DNA of 64,000 bases from the IMG/VR virus record IMGVR_UViG_3300042887_000814, positions 1-64,000 of that record; one strand, 5' to 3'. Below the pieces are notes generated by a model. That model worked only from the letters and a program-made list of their open reading frames with translations, had not been told where the DNA came from and did no database searches. This DNA is from a virus. Shown piece after piece: positions 8,436 through 15,933 of the stretch; within the stretch, counting starts at the first letter, position 1, and the number at the start of each line of letters is the position of its first letter. Position numbers and translations under genes: made by a program.

Positions 8436-9216
8436 TGCTACGATTGCGCAAAATACTATCTATGATTTCGTTATCTATTATATCGGGAATATAGGGTTTT
8501 AGCAAGATGTATTGGTCTCCGTGATTAGCGGTGTTGACTATGGGCATACCATAACCTGACAATCTAATGCTTTGAAATGGTTGTGTTTTTGGTTTTATAG
8601 TTACATTTAATTCTTTTCCCGATACTGTCTTGAAGTGAAAGTCTGTACCAACAATCAAGTCTAACACATTGATGCTATGATTGCAATAGAGATCATTACC
8701 TCGCCTATCAAATCGTAGATCAGGTAACATGTTGAATTCTACTATCAATACACCACCATCCATGACGTTATCAAAACGCATTTGGTCTTGATTGTTTGCA
8801 CCCGGGGGAATTTTGATATCTATGACCTTTTTACCGTTCATAGTACCTAATTCTAGTATCTTATTAATACCGTGATAAGCATCTTGTAATGTGATATCTA
8901 CACGGGTTCTATAGACTTGTTTTCTGACGCCCTTAGGACCATTATGATCACGGAAGACTTGTCCAAACAAATCATTTAGATCGAAAGGCTGACCGTTGAA
9001 TCCGAACCCACCCGGAAATCCTTGGGGCATTGGATTATCGTATTGTTGTCTTTTTTGTGGATCGCTCAGTACATCGTATGCTGTTTGGATCTCTTGAAAT
9101 TTATGCGTGTCACCGCCCTTGTCAGGATGATGCTGACTTGCTAATTTGCGGTAGGCTTTTTTGATATCATCGGGTGTAGCATTTTTTGCAACACCCAATG
9201 TTGCATAATGGTCCAT
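8431..9216 (-). CDS. dnaJ: DnaJ/CbpA-like J-domain co-chaperone
   Basis: A 261-residue class B (zinc-finger-free) Hsp40. The J domain spans residues 1-60 with the essential HPD at 30-32 (HHPDKGG). A Gly/Phe-rich linker (about 65-90) follows, then a beta-rich substrate-binding domain (about 100-250) with IKIPPGANNQDQMRF and RFDRRGNDLY, as in DnaJ/CbpA C-terminal domains. It would stimulate host DnaK and recruit clients. No zinc-finger CxxCxGxG repeats are present. It lies directly upstream of clpA. TATAAT ends five bases before the ATG, so a leaderless transcript is possible. Confidence 0.92.
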   Translation of the reverse strand: MDHYATLGVAKNATPDDIKKAYRKLASQHHPDKGGDTHKFQEIQTAYDVLSDPQKRQQYDNPMPQGFPGGFGFNGQPFDLNDLFGQVFRDHNGPKGVRKQVYRTRVDITLQDAYHGINKILELGTMNGKKVIDIKIPPGANNQDQMRFDNVMDGGVLIVEFNMLPDLRFDRRGNDLYCNHSINVLDLIVGTDFHFKTVSGKELNVTIKPKTQPFQSIRLSGYGMPIVNTANHGDQYILLKPYIPDIIDNEIIDSILRNRSK

Positions 9217-9221
9217 TCTTT

Positions 9222-9227
9222 ATTATA
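9222..9227 (-). promoter_or_regulatory. Possible sigma-70 -10 element for dnaJ
   Basis: TATAAT lies 5 nt before ATG 9216. No convincing -35 is seen. Predicted +1 is within one base of the start codon. Confidence 0.35.
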
Positions 9228-9233
9228 AATCAA

Positions 9234-9545
9234 TTAAGGATGAAAGTCAACGTTTTGATCATCCCATTTATTACTGCGATATGGCTTTCTCGGTTCTACA
9301 TCAAAATCATACTCTGGTTTTCTACGTGCAAACTTTTCAAGTCCTGTAGCACCGAAACCTCCTAGCACGATCCAAGCCATAGTTTCATATATAAATGCAT
9401 CCATTTTATAGTTAAAAAACAAGTTCGCTATGAAAGCCACAACACATAAAATAAAAGCGATAAATGTTATCACTCTTTTACTCGACACCGATTCACTGTC
9501 ATGGCTATCGGCTAACATTGTTTTCATATTCTGACGCAAACTCAT
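9234..9545 (-). CDS. Small membrane protein with two transmembrane segments, holin candidate
   Basis: A 103-residue protein. A polar N-terminus (residues 1-23) precedes two hydrophobic segments, VITFIAFILCVVAFIANLFF (about 25-44) and an IYETMAWIVLGGFGATGLEKF region (about 52-72), then a charged tail rich in Arg, Asp and Pro. The size and topology fit a small phage holin or another inner-membrane accessory. No endolysin gene is in the window to support a lysis cassette. It is placed between dnaJ and a 179-residue unknown. Confidence 0.6.
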   Translation of the reverse strand: MSLRQNMKTMLADSHDSESVSSKRVITFIAFILCVVAFIANLFFNYKMDAFIYETMAWIVLGGFGATGLEKFARRKPEYDFDVEPRKPYRSNKWDDQNVDFHP

Positions 9546-9552
9546 CGTTTCC

Positions 9553-10092
9553 TCAGATTCTTGCTATGTCTAACAGATGGCGTATCTCTTCATCTACATT
9601 TGTATAAATCTTTTTGCGAGATAGTCCTGCGATATGACGCATCTCATTTAACTCTTCTTCTTTATTTTCTATCTTTTTATATTCTTCAGGATTTAATATC
9701 ATGATCTGTTTTAAAACATCAGTATCAGCGTCATAATCATCTTCTTTGAAACTCACAGTATAATCCTTGACTTGGATATCAGTCAAGGTTTCTAAATCTT
9801 CAAGCACTCTTATGATCTTTTCAGGGACGTTTGATCTACGTTTCATCTCAACGAACACCAGCCATTTGCCTGGTTCTATCTCACCATCACTCACACTTGA
9901 ATCAAGTATGAAATCATATCCTATCTCAAGCCATGCTACTAAATCTTTGGCTGCGAGTTTGCTATTAGTCTTGAATGTTAATGTGACTATATCACTATCT
10001 TCGCCCATTTTAGCGGCATACTCATCAATAGTGATCTTAGGGTCTAACTGCCCTTTCATGTCATGGTAATTTAAACCTTCGTTCAGTTTCAT
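9553..10092 (-). CDS. Conserved-type unknown protein with an EMRHIAGL motif
   Basis: A 179-residue acidic protein, mixed alpha/beta, starting MKLNEGLNYHDMKGQ. It shares two features with probable virion/core proteins here: a short N-terminal M-K-L-x-E peptide, and near the C-terminus ELNEMRHIAGL, close to SEFRRLAGL at the end of the 778-residue core-like protein (28879). I do not recognise an enzymatic function. Confidence 0.6.
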   Translation of the reverse strand: MKLNEGLNYHDMKGQLDPKITIDEYAAKMGEDSDIVTLTFKTNSKLAAKDLVAWLEIGYDFILDSSVSDGEIEPGKWLVFVEMKRRSNVPEKIIRVLEDLETLTDIQVKDYTVSFKEDDYDADTDVLKQIMILNPEEYKKIENKEEELNEMRHIAGLSRKKIYTNVDEEIRHLLDIARI

Positions 10093-10102
10093 ATGCGTTG
10101 CC

Positions 10103-10684
10103 TTATACAGTGGCTTGATCTACCTGAGCCTGATCTTGCGCAGTCCCTTCAGCATTACCACCTACACCTTGTTTATCTAAATCTTCAGAATATGCATCAT
10201 CAAGTTCATCGAGGTCAATAGTAGAACCTGCTAGGTCTACAGAACCTTCCTTGATATCGTCCATCAGATCATTGGGAATAGTGATCTTCACTAGCCAAAC
10301 TTCACGCTTGACTCCTTTTGGATAGTTAGTACCGGGTACTAGATCCTCATAGTCTTTTACTTCTACAGGGACATCGACCTTAGTCTTTTCCCATTTAACA
10401 TCACATCCTACAGCAAGCAGTCTTTTGACTGCTTTAGGATCTGGCATGAGTTTATAAGGCCACATGAATATGCAACTAGTATTATATCTACCTACATCTG
10501 GGCCTTGAACTAGTTCACCTAATTCCCAGTTTTTAAAAGCGTAAATGTCTAGTTCATCTATGACACGCTCAAAGTCCAATACCATGGATATTGCTCCGTC
10601 GCTGGTCATGATGCCTTTGACAGTGCTTACTATGCTGACGAAATCTACGTCATTAAACCAATTATCTGCAACTTTATGGGTCAT
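10103..10684 (-). CDS. Unknown protein, possible virion or accessory factor
   Basis: A 193-residue protein with a folded N-terminal two thirds (VDFVSIVSTVKGIMTSDG ... VWLVKITIPNDL) and a low-complexity acidic, Gln/Ala-rich tail. It is not recognised. The gene is divergent from phoH and has its own late octamer only four bases before the ATG, with no Shine-Dalgarno. Confidence 0.6.
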   Translation of the reverse strand: MTHKVADNWFNDVDFVSIVSTVKGIMTSDGAISMVLDFERVIDELDIYAFKNWELGELVQGPDVGRYNTSCIFMWPYKLMPDPKAVKRLLAVGCDVKWEKTKVDVPVEVKDYEDLVPGTNYPKGVKREVWLVKITIPNDLMDDIKEGSVDLAGSTIDLDELDDAYSEDLDKQGVGGNAEGTAQDQAQVDQATV

Positions 10685-10688
10685 AATG

Positions 10689-10696
10689 TATTTATC
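10689..10696 (-). promoter_or_regulatory. Late-type promoter for the 10684 gene, start-codon-proximal
   Basis: Octamer GATAAATA, then four bases, then ATG. The expected +1 falls within the start codon (one base off), suggesting a leaderless or nearly leaderless transcript. Confidence 0.5.
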
Positions 10697-10797
10697 ACTA
10701 AAGAAGTTATATAAGAATTCATTAATTCTGGGTACAGTGATATATTTATCAATAAATGCTGTTCAAACACATAGCAAATAATACACAGTCACATACC

Positions 10798-10805
10798 CGT
10801 AAATA
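10798..10805 (+). promoter_or_regulatory. Candidate late-type promoter for phoH
   Basis: Octamer CGTAAATA followed by CACAA. Predicted +1 is 10811, the first base of the leader hairpin. The first two positions deviate from the consensus. Confidence 0.4.
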
Positions 10806-10810
10806 CACAA

Positions 10811-10840
10811 GAGATAGCAGATAATAGTTATCTCTATCTC
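10811..10840 (+). other. 5' leader stem-loop upstream of phoH
   Basis: GAGATAG (10811-10817) pairs with CTATCTC (10834-10840), and AGATAA (10819-10824) pairs with TTATCT (10828-10833) around a TAG loop. This is 13 bp with a single bulged C. It begins exactly at the predicted transcript start and ends before the Shine-Dalgarno AGGAGAT (about 10857-10863). Confidence 0.55.
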
Positions 10841-10869
10841 TATAGATCGAACTTACAGGAGATTTACGC

Positions 10870-11628
10870 TTGAGCAAGAGAAAAACTGGGGCTTTAAGAA
10901 AAGAGCAAAACAGGCAAATGCAAAACTATCAAAAAAACTTCTATGTCGCAGAAACGATAGACTTCAGGGAAGAATATAAGCGACAACGTAAACAAATCGA
11001 ACTGCTACCGCAGTCAGTCAATCAAGAAAAATATATCCTATCACTAATCGACAGAGACTTAGACATCGTAGTTGTATCCGGTCCGGCTGGCACTGGAAAA
11101 ACATACTTGGCGATGCTAGCCGCGATCAAGTCCCTAAGAAACGGAGACTGCGATAAGATCATATTGACTAGACCTGCGGTGGCGGTCGATGACGAGAAGC
11201 ATGGTTTCTTGCCCGGAGACTTAAACAGCAAGATGGAACCCTGGGTACGTCCATTGCTAGATGTATTGAAAGAATACTATAGCATGAAAGAACTGATCCA
11301 CATGTTAAATGAGCAAATCATTGAGATAACTCCACTGGCATTCTGCCGTGGTCGAAACTTTAAGAACAGTTGGGTCATACTTGATGAAGCACAAAATGCT
11401 ACACCAAGTCAATTAAAAATGTTGATGACACGCATCTGTGAAGGAAGCAAAATAGTCATCACAGGCGACATCGAACAGACAGACAGACGAACCGCTGACA
11501 ACGGTTTACTTGATCTGACAAGTAAACTTCAACAGACTCCTGTTGCTGGTATCGGTGTGTGTGAGTTTGAAACAAGAGATATAAGGAGACATAAGATTAT
11601 AGAGCATATACTTAAACTCTACAACTAA
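10870..11628 (+). CDS. phoH: PhoH-like P-loop ATPase
   Basis: A 252-residue protein. After a basic N-terminal extension (1-45) comes the PhoH ATPase core: Walker A GPAGTGKT (71-78), an ILTRPAVAVDDEKHGFLPGD block (98-117), Walker B VILDEAQN (169-176), and ITGDIEQTD, which matches the conserved PhoH TGD segment. PhoH proteins are widespread in marine phages. Their role is unsettled; RNA-related or phosphate-stress functions have been proposed. The start is TTG at 10870, supported by AGGAGAT seven bases upstream and by a basic first stretch; no ATG with a site of that quality is available. A terminator follows the stop. Confidence 0.92.
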   Translation: MSKRKTGALRKEQNRQMQNYQKNFYVAETIDFREEYKRQRKQIELLPQSVNQEKYILSLIDRDLDIVVVSGPAGTGKTYLAMLAAIKSLRNGDCDKIILTRPAVAVDDEKHGFLPGDLNSKMEPWVRPLLDVLKEYYSMKELIHMLNEQIIEITPLAFCRGRNFKNSWVILDEAQNATPSQLKMLMTRICEGSKIVITGDIEQTDRRTADNGLLDLTSKLQQTPVAGIGVCEFETRDIRRHKIIEHILKLYN

Positions 11629-11632
11629 AAAA

Positions 11633-11657
11633 AAACGGGGAATTTATTTCCCCGTTT
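11633..11657. terminator. Bidirectional terminator between phoH and the 11644 gene
   Basis: Stem AAACGGGGAA / TTCCCCGTTT around loop TTTAT, flanked by an A-run on the phoH side. It contains the stop codon of the minus-strand gene. Confidence 0.8.
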
Positions 11658-11922
11658 CTCTTCTTTTTGCTAATTCAGGCCCTTCTTTTTCAAGTTGGCT
11701 TATTGCTTGAGGATATACCTTCTTATAATATTCATGCAGTTGATCGAAGGTCCTATCTAATCTATTTCCTTCTACTACACATTTTTCTACTTTACGCAAT
11801 CCATAATCTAATATGATATTGCTAGTAGATGCATCACTGGTACGCACACGCTTGACGAACCTTGCTTGTTCATCAATCTGTCCACCTGGTTTACGATAAA
11901 AACTAATCAATAGATAACGCAT
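11644..11922 (-). CDS. Small unknown protein
   Basis: A 92-residue protein starting MRYLLISFYRKPGGQ. It is basic, with an antiparallel beta-like N-terminal half and a helical C-terminal half (FDQLHEYYKKVYPQAISQLE). ATG 11922 lies one base after the stop of the preceding gene; the upstream TTG inside that gene is unlikely. The stop lies inside the shared terminator. Function is unknown. Confidence 0.6.
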   Translation of the reverse strand: MRYLLISFYRKPGGQIDEQARFVKRVRTSDASTSNIILDYGLRKVEKCVVEGNRLDRTFDQLHEYYKKVYPQAISQLEKEGPELAKRRETGK

Positions 11923-11923
11923 G

Positions 11924-12304
11924 TTACTGCTTATCAAAAGTCAAATCGATAGTGCCGCCTTGCTCAAATTGATTCCAAGCAAGTAATTCTTTACCACCAT
12001 TAGTAGTCTGTACAAAGATATTATAATCAGCATTTGCAGTCATCTTGATAGTTTGTGCATTTGGATCCATCCAACCACGATCTACCCATACGCCGGCAGT
12101 AGGTCCAAAACTACATGATCCTTGCATGAACCAAACGTTTGGTTGCTGCCAGAACTTTAATGCATTAGTGTTGTTAGGATCACTGGTAGTATTTGACCAA
12201 CTCTGTCCAGGACTGATTGTAGTCAAATCTCCTGTGGTATTGTGTGTTACCGTGATATTATAATCAGTATTATTGTGAATAGTTAATGTTGCTTGCCAAC
12301 TCAT
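11924..12304 (-). CDS. Small beta-sandwich-like protein, probable virion component
   Basis: A 126-residue protein with many Thr, Asn and Trp residues (LTIHNNTDYNITVTHNTTGD) and no enzymatic motif. The composition suggests an all-beta surface or tail accessory protein. It resembles in style small lectin-like or aegerolysin-like domains, but I cannot assign it. The start has a strong GAGGAGAT Shine-Dalgarno and a late-type promoter, unlike the replication gene upstream, which fits late expression. Confidence 0.6.
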   Translation of the reverse strand: MSWQATLTIHNNTDYNITVTHNTTGDLTTISPGQSWSNTTSDPNNTNALKFWQQPNVWFMQGSCSFGPTAGVWVDRGWMDPNAQTIKMTANADYNIFVQTTNGGKELLAWNQFEQGGTIDLTFDKQ

Positions 12305-12321
12305 GTGAATCTCCTCTGCTC

Positions 12322-12329
12322 TATTTACT
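12322..12329 (-). promoter_or_regulatory. Late-type promoter for the 12304 gene
   Basis: Octamer AGTAAATA directly after the clamp-loader gene. Predicted +1 is about 12316, with a 12-nt leader holding GAGGAG. Confidence 0.5.
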
Positions 12330-12332
12330 AGA

Positions 12333-13256
12333 TCAAGAAGTCAATTCAATTAATGTTGCAGCCAAACTGATCTCGGGGATACCAACAAGCGGCAAGTTCG
12401 CAAGACCATTACGAATATGAATGATTGCAGTATCACGCGCCGGATTAGTTTTGCCCCACAAGTCAAGATTGTCATACATCCATTTATAGATGTCTTCAAT
12501 TCTTGTAGGATACAGACCTATGTATTCCATCAATGTCTGACGACCTTCTTGCACCTTACCATCTTTGAACAACGCTACTGCTTTGAGTAGCAATTCGTCT
12601 TCGTTGGTTGCCTCATTGCTAGGACGTGTCAGGCTACCTGTTATGCTATTAGCCTGTAACTGATTCAAACATTTACGTAGATCGGGATAAGTTGCACGAA
12701 TATATAGATCCAACACTTCAAGGTCGAATTCAACGTTCTCAGTAACTAACACCGTCGCGGCTCTTGCTGTGAATTCAGTCATATCGGTCTTAGCGATATG
12801 AAACTCATGGCAACGACTCTTTAGTGCAGGAATGATCTTGTGTCTATAGTTACAAGTCAGGATATAGCGCACAGTCATGTGATACGCTTCCATATCATTT
12901 CTCAAGGCGGCTTGCGCCGGGGGTGTGAGATAGTCCGCTTCGTCTAACAGCACTACCTTGAACTTGCCAAAAGGCATAGTCTGCACAAAACTGTTGATCT
13001 TCTCACGTAGCATATCGATACCATTCTCACGGCTTGCGTTTATCTCAAGCACATCAAAATCTTCGACACCCAGTTCGTTGATCAATACTTTAGCAAGAGT
13101 GGTCTTGCCTGTACCTGGCTCACCACTCAATAGCAAATGCGGGATGCTTTCTTCTTTGATCCAATGTTTTACTGTTTGTTTCTGTTGTTCATCAACAAAA
13201 ACATATTCTTCGACCTTGCTAGGTCTATATTTTTCTACCCAGAGATTATTTTTCAT
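12333..13256 (-). CDS. 44: Sliding-clamp loader large subunit, gp44/RFC-small-subunit type
   Basis: A 307-residue AAA+ protein. It has LWVEKYRPSKVEEYV (5-19, the RFC box), Walker A GEPGTGKT (45-52), the EINASRENGID segment, Walker B VVLLDEAD (101-108) and the SRC arginine finger (147-149). A C-terminal clamp-loader collar follows. It would load the phage sliding clamp onto primed DNA with gp62; neither gp45 nor gp62 is in the window. The ATG overlaps the stop of the Bax-inhibitor gene (ATGA). Confidence 0.93.
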   Translation of the reverse strand: MKNNLWVEKYRPSKVEEYVFVDEQQKQTVKHWIKEESIPHLLLSGEPGTGKTTLAKVLINELGVEDFDVLEINASRENGIDMLREKINSFVQTMPFGKFKVVLLDEADYLTPPAQAALRNDMEAYHMTVRYILTCNYRHKIIPALKSRCHEFHIAKTDMTEFTARAATVLVTENVEFDLEVLDLYIRATYPDLRKCLNQLQANSITGSLTRPSNEATNEDELLLKAVALFKDGKVQEGRQTLMEYIGLYPTRIEDIYKWMYDNLDLWGKTNPARDTAIIHIRNGLANLPLVGIPEISLAATLIELTS

Positions 13257-13936
13257 TCTTTCCTATCACCAAAAAGTTGCAGTAACGATAAGAATATATT
13301 AATAAAATTCAAGTACAATGTCAATGCACCTTGGACTTCCTCGACATGATCACTAGTACTACGGGTAACAATCTCACGAATCTGCTGTGTATCGTATGCT
13401 GTCAACCCAAGAAAAATAATAATGGCCAAAGCACTAATAACCATAGCAAATAAACTACTACCGATAAAGATATTAACAATACTGGCAATAATAATGGCAA
13501 TGAGGCCCACAAACATAAACCTACCAACACTATCAAGATTGTTTTTAGTAAAGTACCCATAAAAACTCATTACTCCGAATAAAATGGCTGCTCCCATAAA
13601 TGCACTAACTATACTGCCCATCTGAAATACAGCAAAGATAGTTGCGAAACTCAGTCCCATCAATGCCGCGAATCCATGTAGAAGCAATAGGGCAATGTTT
13701 CTATCTGGTCTAGCGTTCAATGCTAACGTTACACCAAAAACTGCCGCTAATGGAGCAAAGATCACGATCCACTTAGTGAATCCTGTGAAAAAGAATTGTA
13801 GTAGTTCCGGGCTAGTGCCTACAAGATAACTTACGATCATCGATGTGATGACTGCTAGGCTCATGTTTTGATAAACTTTGGCCATAGCAAGATTGATTTC
13901 ACTTGCTGATTTATATGGATGTGAGATTGTGTACAT
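13253..13936 (-). CDS. Bax inhibitor-1 family multi-spanning membrane protein
   Basis: A 227-residue protein with about seven hydrophobic segments. It carries the family hallmarks FLGLTAYDTQQIRE (near residues 175-190) and LTLYLNFINIFLSLLQLFG close to the C-terminus, as in bacterial YbhL/YccA and eukaryotic BI-1 (TMBIM) proteins. Bacterial members sit in the inner membrane; YccA interacts with FtsH and inhibits it. A phage copy might protect phage proteins or the membrane during infection; this is inference. It is coupled to gp44 by a 4-nt overlap and lies 3 nt after the GroES-like gene, so the three form one operon. Confidence 0.9.
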   Translation of the reverse strand: MYTISHPYKSASEINLAMAKVYQNMSLAVITSMIVSYLVGTSPELLQFFFTGFTKWIVIFAPLAAVFGVTLALNARPDRNIALLLLHGFAALMGLSFATIFAVFQMGSIVSAFMGAAILFGVMSFYGYFTKNNLDSVGRFMFVGLIAIIIASIVNIFIGSSLFAMVISALAIIIFLGLTAYDTQQIREIVTRSTSDHVEEVQGALTLYLNFINIFLSLLQLFGDRKE

Positions 13937-13939
13937 GAT

Positions 13940-14293
13940 TTACTCCTTATCACTCATTGTATAATCGTCTACTGGCTCATCACTTACCAGTAAGACATCG
14001 TTTGGATCGACTTTGCGGATTATTTGTTCTCCGTCATTGTCTTCGATTTTGATGCCCCTAGTCCATCTACCATGGGCTATCATGATATACTGCCCTACCT
14101 TTACATCTTTCTGCTCAGGACCCACTGCATACACCTTACCCCAACGAGGTCTGATACCGGCGCTCTTTGTGTCATCGTTGCGGAGTACAATACCTCCTGC
14201 ACTGATTCGCTCACCGAAATACATTTCTGATACTATGATAGTATCGTTCAGTGGAACTAACTTAGAGACCTTATAAGGGTTGATGTTTGCCAT
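13940..14293 (-). CDS. GroES-type co-chaperonin (functional analogue of T4 gp31)
   Basis: A 117-residue protein with the GroES layout: VPLNDTIIVSEM near the N-terminus, a mobile-loop region ending SAGGIVL (about 32-38), GKVYAVGPEQ (about 52-61), VKVGQYIMIAHG (about 64-75), and a C-terminal VDPNDVLLVSDE strand. T4 gp31 replaces host GroES so that GroEL can fold the major capsid protein; that role is the most likely here. An extension of about 15 residues follows the usual end. Confidence 0.85.
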   Translation of the reverse strand: MANINPYKVSKLVPLNDTIIVSEMYFGERISAGGIVLRNDDTKSAGIRPRWGKVYAVGPEQKDVKVGQYIMIAHGRWTRGIKIEDNDGEQIIRKVDPNDVLLVSDEPVDDYTMSDKE

Positions 14294-14295
14294 TG

Positions 14296-14619
14296 TTACT
14301 TACTCTCCTGTGCTTTGATGTTTTCTACTTCAATATCATCGTCTAATGATGTTTCTAAATCCAACTCATCTTTAGTGAGTTGTTGCTTAGGTTGCTGTGT
14401 CTTAGTAGTCTTGACCGGTTGTGCTGATTTATTGCCAACTGTCTTTTGGTATTTTTCCCCGACTTTCTGTGTTACAGGAACAACTACTTTACCGCTGCCG
14501 TCAATAGTGTCACCTCGGGCATTCACTTTCATGTTACCTACGGCGCGCACTCGCTCATTTTTGGCTGCTAATGCTGCCATATCAATAATTTTACCCTGTG
14601 CTGTTCTATGCTGTTTCAT
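14296..14619 (-). CDS. Small polar unknown protein
   Basis: A 107-residue protein starting MKQHRTAQGKIIDMAALAAK, with an ordered-looking first half (VRAVGNMKVNARGDTID) and a Lys/Gln/Thr-rich, then acidic, tail. It looks like a widely shared small marine T4-like phage protein but no function is known to me. A GAGGG Shine-Dalgarno precedes the ATG. Confidence 0.6.
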   Translation of the reverse strand: MKQHRTAQGKIIDMAALAAKNERVRAVGNMKVNARGDTIDGSGKVVVPVTQKVGEKYQKTVGNKSAQPVKTTKTQQPKQQLTKDELDLETSLDDDIEVENIKAQESK

Positions 14620-14628
14620 GATTTACCC

Positions 14629-15135
14629 TCATTTTAAAAATTCTTCGATATCAAGATCGTAGTACAGACTATTTATTTTGTGGATTCCTATCAAATACAA
14701 AACAAAACTAGACACACTGGATCCACGACCCACTCCCCAAACTACATTGTTTTCGCGCATAGTGTCTACTAGATATTTAAGGTATCGTAATAGATCAAAC
14801 ATGTCACGCTCTTGGAACAATAATAGTTCCATACCTGCGCGTTGCAGTTCTTCATCATTACTGCATTGTTCCAATATAAACTGTGCTATGTCTAGTTGTT
14901 TATATTGTTCCGGCATGTGCCAATTGTTTTGATTTTTTGTATCGAACTCTACGACCGAGACCTTAGGATCAACATAATGTATAAATTGTGGTACTTCTAC
15001 TAAATCTAAAACTTCAGGAAACAGTACTTCCGATTCCAATAAAACTCTATATAACTTTTTTTCGGGATCTTTCAGGTAAAGGTCGCAGAGATCATTCTCA
15101 TCGTATATCAATTGACCATAGACATCTTTGCGCAT
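14629..15135 (-). CDS. Fragment resembling the catalytic-core entry of bacterial DNA polymerase III alpha (DnaE)
   Basis: A 168-residue protein. Its last 60 residues match the DnaE palm entry: helices ending in DTMRENNVVWGVGRGS (about 124-139), then SSFVLYLIGIHKINSL and YYDLDIEEFLK. This parallels the bacterial GPGRGSGAGSLVAY ... DPL ... DLLFERFL segment. In bacterial DnaE the first catalytic aspartates (PDFDxDF) lie about ten residues further on; this protein stops before them. It therefore cannot be a polymerase alone, and may be a primer/nucleotide-binding or regulatory remnant. I chose ATG 15135, 14 nt after the stop of the preceding gene, over an in-frame TTG at 15186 inside that gene. 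Confidence 0.65.
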   Translation of the reverse strand: MRKDVYGQLIYDENDLCDLYLKDPEKKLYRVLLESEVLFPEVLDLVEVPQFIHYVDPKVSVVEFDTKNQNNWHMPEQYKQLDIAQFILEQCSNDEELQRAGMELLLFQERDMFDLLRYLKYLVDTMRENNVVWGVGRGSSVSSFVLYLIGIHKINSLYYDLDIEEFLK

Positions 15136-15149
15136 CTTATAATGATACG

Positions 15150-15695
15150 CTATTTTCCCGTCCAAGTCAACTCTAACTCTGCCCAATCATCAGATTTATG
15201 GTCAAATAAATTAACGATCTTATCCTTTTTGTTTTTTTGTATTTGCACACACATAGTGGGTGTATTCCACCAGTGATTACCGCTAAATTCTGCTTCTGCG
15301 GTTTCATTTGATAATTCAAACTTGATGAGATTGCTTAGTTTGCTACCAAAAACGATATCAGTCATAATGATTCTCTCTTCCATGATAGCGTTGCATTTAT
15401 TCATCAATATCAAACCTACGATTTGATCGTATGGTTCTTCAGGTACGAGGCAAACCTTCATACCCGCTTTGTTATATTTGTCTATAGCATCTTTCTCTTT
15501 GTCACAGACGAATATACAATCTTCAATAACACTACCTATAAAATGAGTTATTCTTTCTACTGCTATATTTTGATCGTTAGCGTCTAATGTATTAATAGTC
15601 ATTATAGCAGTCATCTCATATAAGTTTACCATATACTTGTCGCCGAAATGCACAGCAGTCATAAACGTAAACTCTTTTTGTATCTTACTTGACAT
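15150..15695 (-). CDS. Unknown protein
   Basis: A 181-residue protein, mixed alpha/beta, starting MSSKIQKEFTFMTAVHFGDK. No motif is recognised. AAGG precedes the ATG. It is packed between the 77-residue gene and the DnaE-like fragment and is probably co-expressed with both. Confidence 0.6.
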   Translation of the reverse strand: MSSKIQKEFTFMTAVHFGDKYMVNLYEMTAIMTINTLDANDQNIAVERITHFIGSVIEDCIFVCDKEKDAIDKYNKAGMKVCLVPEEPYDQIVGLILMNKCNAIMEERIIMTDIVFGSKLSNLIKFELSNETAEAEFSGNHWWNTPTMCVQIQKNKKDKIVNLFDHKSDDWAELELTWTGK

Positions 15696-15696
15696 A

Positions 15697-15930
15697 TCAA
15701 CCTTCTTTAGTGATTCTCACTTGACCTTCGATATTTTGTTTCTTGATCATTTCATTGATCTTCTTTTGATACTCAGATCGATAACTTTCAATTACCATCT
15801 TTATCTGATGTATCAATGGACCATTACCGGTTCTGTATGCGAAGGTTAACTTTTGGTGCAAACTAGAAATCGTGTCTTGCAACTGTTCTATTGTTTTATC
15901 TGAGAGATCGTTAATGAATGGGTGTTCCAT
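15697..15930 (-). CDS. Small helical protein (77 residues)
   Basis: MEHPFINDLSDKTIEQLQDT begins a predicted two-helix coiled-coil protein (LHQKLTFAYRTGNGPLIHQI, then a Lys-rich helix). The type is familiar from marine T4-like phages as a small hypothetical. A TATAAT lies only two bases before the ATG, too close to be its own promoter. Confidence 0.6.
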   Translation of the reverse strand: MEHPFINDLSDKTIEQLQDTISSLHQKLTFAYRTGNGPLIHQIKMVIESYRSEYQKKINEMIKKQNIEGQVRITKEG

Positions 15931-15933
15931 ACA

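Noticed and set aside
10545-10781. A + strand gene reading out of the 10103-10684 gene toward phoH
   Set aside because: It is antisense to a real gene, has no Shine-Dalgarno and encodes a low-complexity product.
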